DNA from: Argyresthia goedartella
Lineage: Eukaryota > Arthropoda > Insecta > Lepidoptera > Argyresthiidae
NCBI GenBank assembly: GCA_949825045.1
Contig: OX463810.1
Span: 32,312,201 to 32,376,200, forward strand
Direction: 5' to 3'
DNA: 64,000 nucleotides
Part shown: one piece after another, positions 1 through 12,400 of the stretch
Layout: each line of letters starts with the position of its first letter
How positions within the stretch are numbered: position 1 is the first letter of the stretch
Position numbers and translations under genes: made by a program
The notes under the pieces: generated by a model
Database searches by the model: none
What the model saw: the letters and a program-made list of their open reading frames with translations, nothing else
What the model was told of the DNA's origin: nothing

Positions 1-203
1 ATTTTAGATTTGGAACATAAAAAACTAATATGTGGCATTATTACCTTTAAGTTGTCGTTTTTTTAATGTTTTGGTTTGTAATTTTATAGTTAGGAAACTG
101 TAGTCTACTTTACTTTATATGAAAATTTATGTATGATTAACAACTATGTGAGACTGTTTGTCTCTTTAATAAATAAATAAATAGTGTTGAACGAATATTC
201 CAG
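1..203 (+). other. Intron sequence upstream of first visible exon
   Basis: AT-rich intron ending in a normal acceptor. The stretch before it ends in 'CTCTTTAATAAATAAATAAA', which looks like the tail of a retroposed repeat. Nothing else is recognised. Confidence 0.5.
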
Positions 204-415
204 TGTTCCGCCGCAGCGCCGAGGAGTTCCTCTACAAAGACACGCCGCTCGCCACCGCGCTGCTGCTGCGATCCGCGTGTGATCCAGGGCAGCAGCAGCG
301 CTTCCTGCGAGACAACCAGACAGACTGCGCCGTCAGCGCTGCGCTGTATGCCGCGCTGCTGCGCTGCTGCGCGCCCGACTATAGAGACAACGTCTACCTG
401 ACCACTCCGCTCGAG
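204..415 (+). CDS. NBAS: NBAS exon 1 of window
   Basis: The exon covers residues 1-71 of the visible protein. The acceptor is TTCCAG ending at 203, and the first codon is split with an upstream exon (one base is missing). The protein contains 'EEFLYKDTPLATALLLRSA'. It ends in phase 0 after GAG at the donor GTAGGC. Degenerate copies of its last ~105 bp follow in the intron. Confidence 0.75.
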
Positions 416-3400
416 GTAGGCAACATCTCTATTTGGTAGTGTAGTACTAGCGACAACCAGGCAGACTGCGCCGTCAATGCTCCGCTGTATGCCGCGCTGG
501 TGAGCTGCTGGGCGCCCGACTACAGAGACAACGTCTACCCGGCCACTCCGCTCGAGGTGAGCGACTTCTCTACTTGCTAGTCTAGTACTAGCGACAACCA
601 GACAGACTCCAACGTCAGCGCTGCGCTGTATGCTCGCTGCTGGGCGCCCGACTACAGAGACAACGAGACACTCCGCTCGAGGTGAGCGACGTCTTTACTT
701 GCTAGTGTAGAACTATAGCCTGTGTGATTGACACATCATGTCTGGATCGAACTTTGTGCGACGAAATTGGAACAGCTGCCATTGCATATTCGTCTATTAT
801 CTGCAAAAATCCAGCCGGGAATCGGCGTACTGTATAATATCACTCCTTCCGCACCGCTCCAGAAAATCAAAGTTAAATTCAAAATGTCTATTACTGTAGA
901 TATTTACAGATACTTAGTAAATGTCATTTTAGTACCACAGCCTACTCGGTTATCCGCTCAATGCTCCATCCTTCCCCAGCTGGCCCGCAGCGCCCTCGTC
1001 AAGTCTAATGTCACAGCGGCGCTTCCCTGCCTGCAGCGACTGAGTGCGGGTGCACAGGCGGCGCGGCTTGGAGGCTGCGGCGCTGCAGTCAACAAGGCGC
1101 TGTTCAGCGGCGACGCTGACTACCGTGCCGAGGTGCTGGCGAGAATGGCCGAGTGAGTTCATACATTCATTCATTCACTCTCAACCCACATCCAGCCAGT
1201 GGGCACAGGCCTCTTCTCTATGGCGCCAATCCTCACCGTCCTGTGCTAATCGCATCCAGACTACTTGATGATATCGACGGACCACAATACAATACAATAC
1301 AATGTCACAGTAAAAGTCTATATTTCTTTATTACTGTAGATATTTACATATACTTAGCAAACGTATTTTTTGCCTCTTCTCTACATTAGACTACTGTGGG
1401 AGAAGCAACAAACCGACTCACATAGTTGTAAATAATACATAACATTTCTTATAAATAGTAGACTTGCAGTTTACTAACAATAATATTACAAACCCAAACA
1501 TTTAAAAAAAATATACATATATGACAGAATTGTTTTTGTGCATGACATCTTAAAAGGTACTTAAAGGCCACAATTTTATTTTTTATTTATGATGTTTCAA
1601 ATCTAAAATATAGCAATTTTACCTGAAAATAAAATTGTTATTATACATACTTACCTGGCTTTAAGCCTAATATTGAGAGTAGCATACTTGACTTCCTTTC
1701 CGGTGCGACGAATTTAGCCCTAAACAGCTCACTTCCTGTTTAAAACTCCTAAAATACATGTCATATCCGTTTGGAACCTCAGCAACATTGCGCGCGTAAA
1801 GTTTCAGAAATGGCGGCAATTGTAGCCAGCGTTATTGCGCGCGCTCAAATTTCAGGTCATTGGCAACTCAATAAAGAGCTGATCGTGTCTAAGAATGTGT
1901 CACGATCATGCAATGCACAGTAATGTGCACAGCAGGCAGCGATTTACCTAGGCTTAAAGCCAGGTAAGTATGTATAATAACAATTTTATTTTCAGGTAAA
2001 ATTGCTATATTATACCTGACGTTACCTGGCTTTAAGCCTAATATTGAGTAGTGTTTGGTATCGACTGCTGAGTTAAAAACGCCAATGTGATATGACTAGG
2101 AGTTCATTAATGGAAACCTTATATAAATTATGATACTGAATGTGTATGCATCATCGTGTACTTGATGAAAAGATAGGCTGCGCAAATGCAACTAAAAAAT
2201 AAGGCAAATAGATATAAACAAACACAGACTTAAGAAAGGTCTGATGAAGTCATCTTTTGAAGCCAGCCGAGTTTCGGGCTGGCTAGGTTAGACTTGGTTA
2301 GTTAGTTTCTGGCTATCAAGACTCATCTGATCTATATGAATCTAAGAATATGCAAAGCTTTACCTCCAGTAGGTTTTCCCTTTAGTCATCACTTACGTAC
2401 AAGTTCACCGAGATTGGTGCTCGGTGGTTGGCTGCTAGTTCGCCATTCTGTTCGATGACTACCAAGACTGCAGTTGTGAGGTCAGGATATCAGGTCGGTC
2501 GCCTGACCTACGAAACTCGGAGCTAGAGAATCGAATACGTGTGAAAATTAGTTAATATAATTTGTATCTTGCACAGACAGGGCCAATCTGATTTAAACAC
2601 AAAACATTGATGAAATTAGTGATTAGCAGTAGGTATAATCAAATTACAATTGCTGTATTTTGAATTGGGAGTGCGCCTCCTGGATGCATTACCGCTGATG
2701 TACTTCCACATATGATTGGTCTTTGCAAAAGACTGGCGAACAACTCTGTAATCTGACTTTAATGATAAAGTTACTCAATTAATCTAAATACCTTTTCGTA
2801 TCACTTCTGAGAAGAATAGCTAGATGTGGCTGATTCTATTACAGGAGCTAGTGTGGCTATCTGACTCAACTGAAGATGCTTCTACAGTGGGCAAGCATAG
2901 TGAAAAAGACAAGTTTACGCGTAATAAGCATATTTGTAAATGCCTACAGTGATAAAGAAGTTTAGTATCCATCGTATTCAATTATCATTGATCAGATACC
3001 TAATACAAGTATCTGAACGCGTTTTCATTATTACCCGCAGCTGTGTAGACAACATTAACTGAAACCATGTTACCTAGGACTGGACCATAAAAGTCTAATA
3101 TACATACTTCATTGGGATAATCCAGCATGGCCATAACATTCATTAAAATAATAATGTGTAATGGTTATAAAAGTTTTGAAAAACTGTCATTATGCTAGTT
3201 CACTGGTAGAAATACCAGGTTGGTGTCCTAACATAACATAGCGTCACGCCTTTTCCCATACGGGGCGGCAGAGACACAATGGCGCCCACGCTCAATATGC
3301 TAATGTATATCATGCTCAGTCCGATATTCAATACTCCATTGCTACTTTATAATTATTATTCCTTTACTATGTAGGTACTCTACGGAAGTAGAAATATTAA

Positions 3401-6400
3401 GGAACTCTACTTGTGGGCTGCATGCCGCACCGGCCACATCCAAGACACATTATGGTTAGATTACCTCGATTTCGTCGACTTGGTTAAAGCTGCCTTTGCT
3501 CTTCGCTTGGGATATGTCGAAGTAAAGCGACTATTGAGAAACAACTAAATAAATAGTGGAGATGTGAAAAAATCACGATGTATATATAATCTCAAATTTA
3601 TATTAATGTCCTGAGAGACTCGAGGACTGTCATCAGCTCCTTTTGGATAATATACTGAAAAGTGCATTCTTACAGCCACTTACCTAGTGAATTATGAAGA
3701 CCTGCGCGGTCTAGTGACACGTAGGTCATTTGTGAGAAGTAATGTAGATAACTTCTCTACATGGCTCCGACAATATCCTGGTGGATAACTGTCTGAATAA
3801 TATTAGCAGACTATATCTTTGTATAATGAATCTGAAAGGTGACTGCTACAATGATAATTGTCTGAAGCAGTGAAGTAGACATATTGCCGACCATATACTG
3901 CCGGATTGATGAAAGTAGGCGGGTTGAAAAACGACGGCTCTGTTAGATTGTAACGCGTTGTTATATTAGGGGTTGGAGGAAATCAGCTAGGTAGGTACTC
4001 AAAGTTCTTTAACAACGTGGTTTAACTTATTAAATGTAAGACCAACACCACAATAAGAGTAATTTATGATTACCCTTTTACCCTTTGAGTATTGTATTAT
4101 ATAGATAGCCGGTCCTCCAGCCACATACCTAATGTTTAGAACTCCCTTTTAATCCCTTTAAAGCAGCAGCGCTAAAATGGAAATTATTGATTTCAAAGTA
4201 AAGAAAGTTACATAAAGTAATTAGTATAAATGGAATATAAAATAGTGTTGATTTTATATTTCTTCGTCACTGGCTTAAAAAGGGTTAAGATATCACGTAA
4301 AGGAGTAAAACGTTACAATAAAACTGTAGGAAAATTGTTTGCCTCCACTTTGTCCGCCTCGTTCTACCAACATCAGGCGATGTTTCTGTATGAAAATATC
4401 GCTTTGAACCTTGCACAGATGGAAACGTTGCAGAGACTGAGTTAGATCTCAAGTTTCGCCGGGATACTAGAAATGCACGACAACCAGCCATCAGATTTCT
4501 ACATCTTTGCGCAAGATGTTTAATTGAACAGTCTCGCATAGACTGATTCATTTCATACTCACACGAGCGTTTAGTAGCGATGTCCCCTTACGCGCAGGCA
4601 TTACCGGCATAACCGCGAACGGCTGACATAACTGCATGTCAATGTCGCTTTAAACCTTGCAGGTGGACTAAGTTGCAGAAACTGTATCAGCGGTATCTTA
4701 CCATCGAAGATTGATCAACAGGTCACTTCACGCGGGATTTTCAATTTCTCTGTAGCCAAGCCGCGCTGATTGGTGTACTCATGGCGCTCAGACTGGGCTG
4801 CGGTACCAACACGTGGCTGCCGCTTGTAGTCGCCGCGTCGTCGTTCGCCTCCTGCCTCCCCTCCGCGCACGCACCAGCCTTGCGCAGGCTGGCGGCCCGG
4901 AGCAGACTCCGGGCGGCGGGGGCGCGTCACCGCTGCGCGCGGGCGCGGGCTAAGTGTAGCAGGAGGTCGAACTCACGAAAATGCACGCAGTCGCCGTGAC
5001 GTCGTTTGTCTCCTGATTCCACTCCGCGCGCGCGCCAGCCTTGCGCAGGCTGGCGGCCCGGAGCGCTAGCCGGGCTCTGGGCGGCGGGGGCGCGACACCG
5101 CTGCGCGCGGGCGCGGGCTTACCTTCTCTGTTTGCCTTGCTCTGGATGGCAAACTCACGAAAAATCTCCAGGTTTCTCCTTCCTCGGACATAAAATCTGT
5201 AAAACTGGGATAAGTTATGGACTATCCACCGAGGGCAAAATCTTGCACAAGGTTACCATTACGCGATGGTCGTGAATGCATTGAGTATAGATTGAGTAGA
5301 GATCCACTCGTCCAACGTCAATAGTTCGCAATTGATAAGAATCGATTTTATTATTTTCCCCCTCGGAAGACCTCTCGTTGATTGTATTACATACCTTATC
5401 CCTGTAGCCGGAATCTGCTTGGTGCTCAACAAGCCAAGACATGACCGTCGAAAATATCCCTTTTTGCGCCTCCTTCTGCTTGATCAAACCATGTGGTATA
5501 ACCATGGGCGGTCACTACGTTCCCGCCAAGTATGATTGCCATCGAAGGACTCGGCGCACTCGAGTTCAATGAACCCCAGCATAGAAAAATAAAAGTTTGT
5601 AACTCATGCGAACGGCAAATACCTAACCTGATTGGATTGGATTTACTTATGATTTTCTCGGCGTGAGATTCGGATAAATGCAATGTTTGTACTTTCGAGG
5701 GTAGTTACAAATAGCTACTTATAAATATCACTCCTATATCAAAGGGAGTTTTGATATTCCTATCAAATTCAATGTCAGAATTAAACATATCTTATTGCGA
5801 GATTGTGTGAGTAACTAAACATTGCATCACTCGATCGGTTTAGCATACGATCATGCATTGCCGAGATGTTACTAGCTGAATCTTGGAACGATTTTTCCAG
5901 ATTACTTGTCCTTGAATTCTTTCTTACTCCCCCGATGTTTTCTCCTCCGGCTGCTCCTCCTCTCCGGAGACGTGGAAGTGGAACTGCTGTAGCGATCACT
6001 CCTCGATGATTCACTACGCGGGGCTATTTCCCGCGGTTTTTATTAAACGGTTTTTTTTTTGTTGCTGTTACACTGAACAATTAACGCTATAACCGTAACA
6101 AAATTCCAAGGATATTTCGAAAAGTAACTTGGAATATTTTCAAATTTGTTAAACGCGTGCGCACGGAAAGAAATCCAAAACGCCAATGACCTGAAATTTG
6201 AGCGCGCGCAATAACGCTGGCTACAATTGCCGCCATTTCTGAAACTTTACGCGCGCAATGTTGCTGAGGTTCCAAACGGATATGACATGTATTTTAGGAG
6301 TTTTAAACAGGAAGTGAGCTGTTAAGGGCTAAATTCGTCGCACCGGAAAGGAAGTCAAGTATGCTACTCTCAATATTAGGCTTAAAGCCAGGTAACGTCA

Positions 6401-9400
6401 GGTATAATAATGTGATACAAAATTAAAATACTACATACAACTAACGTACTACTACGTACAACTACGTACATGTATGTATAGATGTAAATATGTGTATATA
6501 CGCCCATGAACACAAATGAAAAACAAAAATAAAGCATTTGTTTATATGACACAGCCTAAATTGATTTCTAAGTAATGGTTAGTTTTTTGAGTTAACTTAA
6601 CTTATTACTAAAAATATCTAAATGTACAAACTCATCATTATACAACCTGCATGCCCTCTTAGTGAAACCATTATCCGCATAAGAAGTACGACTACGAGGG
6701 ATATAAAAACAGAGGTTTTTTCTACAAGCTCGCTCACAGCGTTGGGGTACTCTAAGAGTTAGTGACTGTAATAAAATAGGGGCATCAATATGATTAGTAA
6801 CAATTTTGAAAAGGGTCAAAAAATCAATACGTTCGTGACTATAACTTAAATAAGTAAATTTAAGTATTTTTAAAGCGGTGGAATAATCTGACTATTTATT
6901 TGTTGTACGATATGTACGTTGCCTTCACAAACTTTTCCTGTACTTTCTCTATTCTATCACTGTGTCCTATCACAATGAATTCCAAACCGCACTTGAATTC
7001 CAATCGACTACGGACATAACTATTAAATAATAAATACTGGAATACGTTAAAAGCCTTTTGAAAGGTATTCCTATACGCAATATAAAGCAGAGTTGTTTAC
7101 ACTTAATGTACGAGCCCTTGCTGGCGGTACTTTAAAACTTGATTCTGATGATGATTGGTGAAACAGTAAAGAAGAGTGATAACTTGATAAATCACTTTAT
7201 TTGTAATGATTACAATTGGTGCGCACTTATTGACAGACGAATGTGAACTGATCGATAATTCTAACTTACAAAATAATGAAAACAGCAATATACTTCAAAG
7301 CTGGCGTTAAAATATCTGACGATGCACGATGGAATCGTACAGAGTCCACAATTAAACCAAGATTGCGAATCTGGCTGACACGAGTTTGCCTATTACAAAG
7401 TTTATAATTGAAATCGATATTTCTTCTTTTCCTACTAAAATTATAACAAAACATTTATCTGTATTTAGGAATAAATTATTTGAGATGCAAAAGGACTCAA
7501 AGTTATCTAGGTAATTTTGTAGGGTATTACCATCTGTGTTTCGAATAACTCTGAATATCGTTGTATCGTCAGCGTATAAAAGCAAGTTAGATTTTCTTAA
7601 GCATTCCGTAATATCATTCATGTACAGGATAAATAATAGAGACCCCAAATGAGACCCCTGTGAGACACCTGAAGTGATAGTCCTATACTGGGAAGTATAA
7701 ACTCCAACCGCGACTGCCTGCGAACGATGTTCTACAAGTTACGAGTATGAATTGTGCACCAACCATCACCCCTTTCGCCATACTTGAGGGGCAGCAACCC
7801 GCTACACAGAGCCGCCGCAAGAAAAGACATTTTAATGAGCATGACCATAAACATCTTGGAAACAGACTTGTATTCTACGTTAAAACTAATAAATTGTTAT
7901 GAGAATCAAACTGAAAATATTTTCACTGTAATAAAGAAAAACTTTTCTCTACAATTCACATGTGTAACGATCACTCACACACATTTTCACCAACACAACC
8001 ATAAATTAAGTGCAAAGTATGGCTACATACTATGATATAACCTGTTACTTATCATTTAAGTTATTTACCTCTAAGGGTGTAAATGTGAGCAACCAGTGAT
8101 CATAATACAGGCATTTAAAATGCCTAGCTTGGTCGTTGGCCTGCATCACAAAAACTATAACTTTATGACTATTTTATGTTCTTGTAATAATTTTCTGTAC
8201 TTTTTTGTTTTATGCATAAACATAATAATTATTATTATCTATATCCCTCTGCAGCTTTTCGCGATTCGAGATGTCCCTTACTTCCTGGAATATCTTGAGG
8301 TCATCCGCAAAAAAGAGACAGACAGCGTCCTTAATGACCTTCGGAAGGTCATAATGATAAATTCTAAAGGCCCCAAGTTACTGCCCTGACTAACGCCAGA
8401 AAATGTGAAATACTGCTCTAATGTAGAACCCGCATATTCTACATACTGTCTTCTGTGCTTAAGTTAGCTCACAAAAAGCCGCATAAGTTGGGGAGTAAAG
8501 CCGACCCCACTAAACTTCTCCAGAAGGACGTCGTTGTCCTTCTGTATCGAATGCCTTTCTAAAGTCGAAGTAAGCGACATCTACTTGCCCCCGCGCATCA
8601 AGTGGAGGCGTCACGTGTGACACGAAACACAGAAGGTTAGAGGCGGTGTTACGACCTGGTCGGAACCCGTGCTGTGCGTACTAAATCTGTTCCCTCATCT
8701 GAAGGTATACACGACGATGCAATACCGACTCGAAGACCTTTGTAAGCGTGGACAGAACCGCCACTGGCCTGTAGCCGCTTACATTCGACACCGTTTCACC
8801 TTTTGGAACTGGAAGCACTCTCGTAATCTTCCAGACATCGGGATATTCAGAGCTGTCAAAAGACCGGTTGAAGAGGTAGAGCAACGGTCTGTCCAGCACC
8901 CTCCTACAGTCCCTAACTAAATAAGGTGGTATGAGATCAGGACCAAGGGAGTGCTTCGGTTTAAGCTGAGACAGCGCAGCGCGCACGTCTCTGAGTGTGA
9001 GCTGCGTGACGTGCACCCGCACGCTGCCACTCCCCGTCAAAGCCGTGTGGTGGCACCTCAGCGTAGACAGACTCCAAATACTTCGCGAACTCTTGCGCAC
9101 ATGTCTCCTCAGCTATAGCAACGCCTTTCTGGGTGATACTGGTTGGCCTATCACCCAGAAAGGCGTTGGTTTAGAACGTTTGTTCTTGACGTAGCTCCAG
9201 AACTATTTCAGATCCTTCGAAAGTTGAGCTTGAACTCTTCCTAGGAACTGGTCATGCCTTATAACAATTTTGTTCTTGACAAGGGCCCTACTTTTGGAGA
9301 AAGTTTCGTAATCATGGTTATAATTTAAAAAGCACAGACTCTAACGAAATTATGTAGCTAGTATTTTTATTTTCAAAAATATTATATATACATAGTCAGG

Positions 9401-12400
9401 TCATAAGTTCTGTCACATGTGCAATATGAAATAATTTAGACATGTTTATTATTTATGTTAACATTTATATAGCAAAATGAACTTAATAAAACATAGATTC
9501 TTATGGTAATAAAGTTTATTCAAAATGACCCCCGCGATTTTGAATACAGGTCTTTATTCTGCGCGGGCAGTCGTCTATCGCAGCACGAACGATGTCCATG
9601 TCAATATCGGCGGCTGCCTTAATCAAGGATGCCTTGAGTGACTCCAAATCAGGATGAGGCTTTGAGCAGGCCTTTTCCTCCAAGTTTTGCCATATCTTGT
9701 AATCTAACGGACTCAAATCTGGACTGGAGGAGGGCCAGTCTTCGTGCCGGATGAAGTCGATTTCACGCGCCGCCAGCCAGTCTTGTGTACTTTTCGCTCT
9801 ATGAGCTGGCGCAGAATCTTGTTGGAATACCCAGTGCCTGTTATTCAACATGGTATGAGAAACAGGTTCCACAAGATTCTTGAGGACTGTATTTTGATAC
9901 ACAACTGCATTCGTTTTTACGCCTTTCTCACAAAAATGTACCTCAGTTAAGCCCCAATAAGAGACTCCCAACCAAACCATGAGCGAGGATGGAAAATGAC
10001 CTCGTTGGACATGCGGAATACGGTTGCTCGCTTCTTCACTGTTGTGTGCGTACACCTTATCATTTTGTTTGTTGTAGCCCTCTTCCACGGTGAAAATTTT
10101 TTCATCCGAAAAAAGAATTTCCCGATGCTTTTTTCCCGCGTACCGCTTCAACAAAGCGCGGCATCTCTTCAGTCTCAAGTCCATTAAACGAGCGTCCAAA
10201 CGATGTCCTGTTTTTCTTCGATATGCCCTAAGCCCTAAGTCTTCATTTAACACCCTTTTCATCGTGGTCCTGCTTAACCCCATCTGAAGGGCCAACAGTT
10301 TCTGCTTACGTATGGGATTTCTTTGAATTCGCGCCTTCACAGCTTTTATCACTGCTGGAGTCCTAACAGAGCGAGGGCGACCACTTCTTGACCTGTCATC
10401 TACACTAGAGTCTTCATTGTATCGTTTTATGGTACGATAAACGAATCTTTTGGTTATATTCAAATTTTTCAGTAAGTCGAAAATCTGAATTGGCGCGTAA
10501 CCGCAACGATGCAACGCAATAACTGCGACACGGTCTTCTTTAAGTGTCCACTCCATATTTAAAAATGAGGAAAATTCTAAAAAGTACACTTTTATTTTCA
10601 TGAAAAATTCGAAATTCGAATTCAATAAACTTTTTTGTGGCCAGCATTCTAAATTCAAAAGTTTTTATTGTGTGACAGAACTTATGACCTGACTGTGTAT
10701 ATACTCAAAAGAACCTTACAACATTTACTAAAATTAGCGATATATATTAATCACAGACTAGTTTAGACTAAGTTAGAAATTCGTTAAAGGGTCAGTGCAT
10801 TCTCTACTGTGTGAAAATTATTTGTCTAAAAGGCTAATGCAATATTCAAGATAACTTAAATAAAAATAAAAATACTGTATGGGATTAATCCAACTTAACA
10901 AATAACTCGCTGTTAATAGTTTTGTGATTATTTATTCCTGCATATTATTTATAATAATTAACATTGTAATATTTGATTTAGTTAAACACAACTATTTTTT
11001 CAAGAGATCTAAAGATCATTCTTAAAGAGAGTATCTTCGCCTTTATTTTCCCAAAGTGGTCCAATCTAGAGAAGAGGCTTAAATTGACATTTACAAATTA
11101 TGTATAAATATCCAAGTAATAAGCTTTGGTCCTCCGTCCGTCATCCCGTCTAGCCAAGTTCGCCCAAATTCAAATTCAAAAAGAGTTTATTTCCATAAGA
11201 AACACATAGGTAACATTTGGAGAATGTCAAATCTTAAACTAACACATGTATAAGGTACAGGGAAATATAGAACTCAATTTGAATTCCGTCACCTCAATGT
11301 TTTAGATGCTGGAGGCAAAGAGGCGACTAGAAACCTCCAGCTTTATACGTTATTTTTTACAGAATTGGAGCAAACACCTTCCCAAGCTTTCTTGTCTTCT
11401 ACATAATCTGATATTTTGTAGTAACCTTTTTTACATAAGTGATTTTTAACAACATTTTTAAATTTATTTACAGACAATTCTTGTCACTCAGTCGGTATTT
11501 TGTTGTAAAAGCGAATACATTGCCCTTTAAAAGATACATTAACCTTATGGAGCCTAGTAGTAGGTATAGCTAGTTTATTCCTATTTCTAGTGTTGACATT
11601 GTGCCTGTCTCTATTCTAAGGAAATTTATCAATATTTTTGTGGACGTACATTAGGTTTTCATAAATATACTGACACGGCACTGTCATAATGTTAATTTCC
11701 TTAAATTTACAACGTAGTGACTCTCTGGGACCCACATTGTAGATTGCACGAACAGCCCTCTTTTGCAGCACAAATATTATGTTAATGTCTGCAGCGTTCC
11801 CCCACAGCAGTATGCCGTAAGACATAATGCTATGGAAGTAGCTGAAGTAAACTAGTCTAGCTGTTTCCACGTCCGTAAAAAGACGGATTTTTTTAACTGC
11901 ATAAACTGCGGAACTGAGTTTTTTTGATAGCTTATCTATGTGTGGGCCCCACTGAAGCTTATTATCTAAGGTGATTCCTAGGAATACCGTGCTATCTACA
12001 ATTTCTAAATTTTCACCTTTAACATTAACATTAGCCGAGACTTGTTTAACATTGGGGAGTATAAACCGAATACATTTAGTTTTGATATTGTTCAGTAAAA
12101 GATTATTAGCACTAAATCAATTGACTACCTTTGAGATTGCATTATTCACATCGTCAAAGTTCAAACTGCGTCGTTTCATTTTAAACAAAAGTGAAGTGTC
12201 ATTTGCAAACAATACAATCTCATGATTATCACTGACAAGATGTGGCAGGTCATTAATATAAACCAAAAACAGGAATGGCCCGAGTATGTAACCCTGCGGT
12301 ACACCCATAGTAACAACAGACCCTGAAGATCGTTTTCCATTAATGTCAACTCTCTGTATCCTGTAATTTAGATAAGAAGAGAGAAGATCTAAAGAGTTAT

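Larger units (their letters stand above)
1606..6411. mobile_element. Large non-coding inverted-repeat element, copy 1
   Basis: About 4.8 kb. The terminal regions 1651-1864 and 6182-6395 are inverted repeats of 214 bp ('TTACCTGGCTTTAAGCC...' against '...GGCTTAAAGCCAGGTAA'). A second, inner copy of the terminal motif lies at about 2020-2048. No reading frame reaches 100 residues and no transposase motif is visible. A second copy lies at 37807-42285 in the same orientation with high similarity. It behaves as a non-autonomous DNA transposon; the superfamily and target-site duplication are not clear by eye. Confidence 0.7.
9300..11115 (+). pseudogene. Non-LTR retrotransposon 3' fragment split by a mariner insertion
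   Basis: 9310-9390 and 10698-11110 together align with 59780-60360 of the + copy downstream: 'ATTTTTATTTTCAAAAATAT' before the mariner and 'GAACCTTACAACATTTACTA' after it. The downstream copy therefore serves as an uninterrupted paralogue. The fragment is decayed and retains only the C-terminal ORF2 region and 3' UTR. Confidence 0.75.

Noticed and set aside
728..979. Extension of exon 2 upstream as one long frame from 728
   Set aside because: The sequence before 980 includes a retrotransposon 3' end and a good polypyrimidine-AG acceptor. Entry at 980 fits the phase of exon 1.
10557..10658. Use of the upstream ATG for the mariner transposase
   Set aside because: The extra 34 codons fall in the terminal untranslated region and make the protein longer than the usual ~345 residues.
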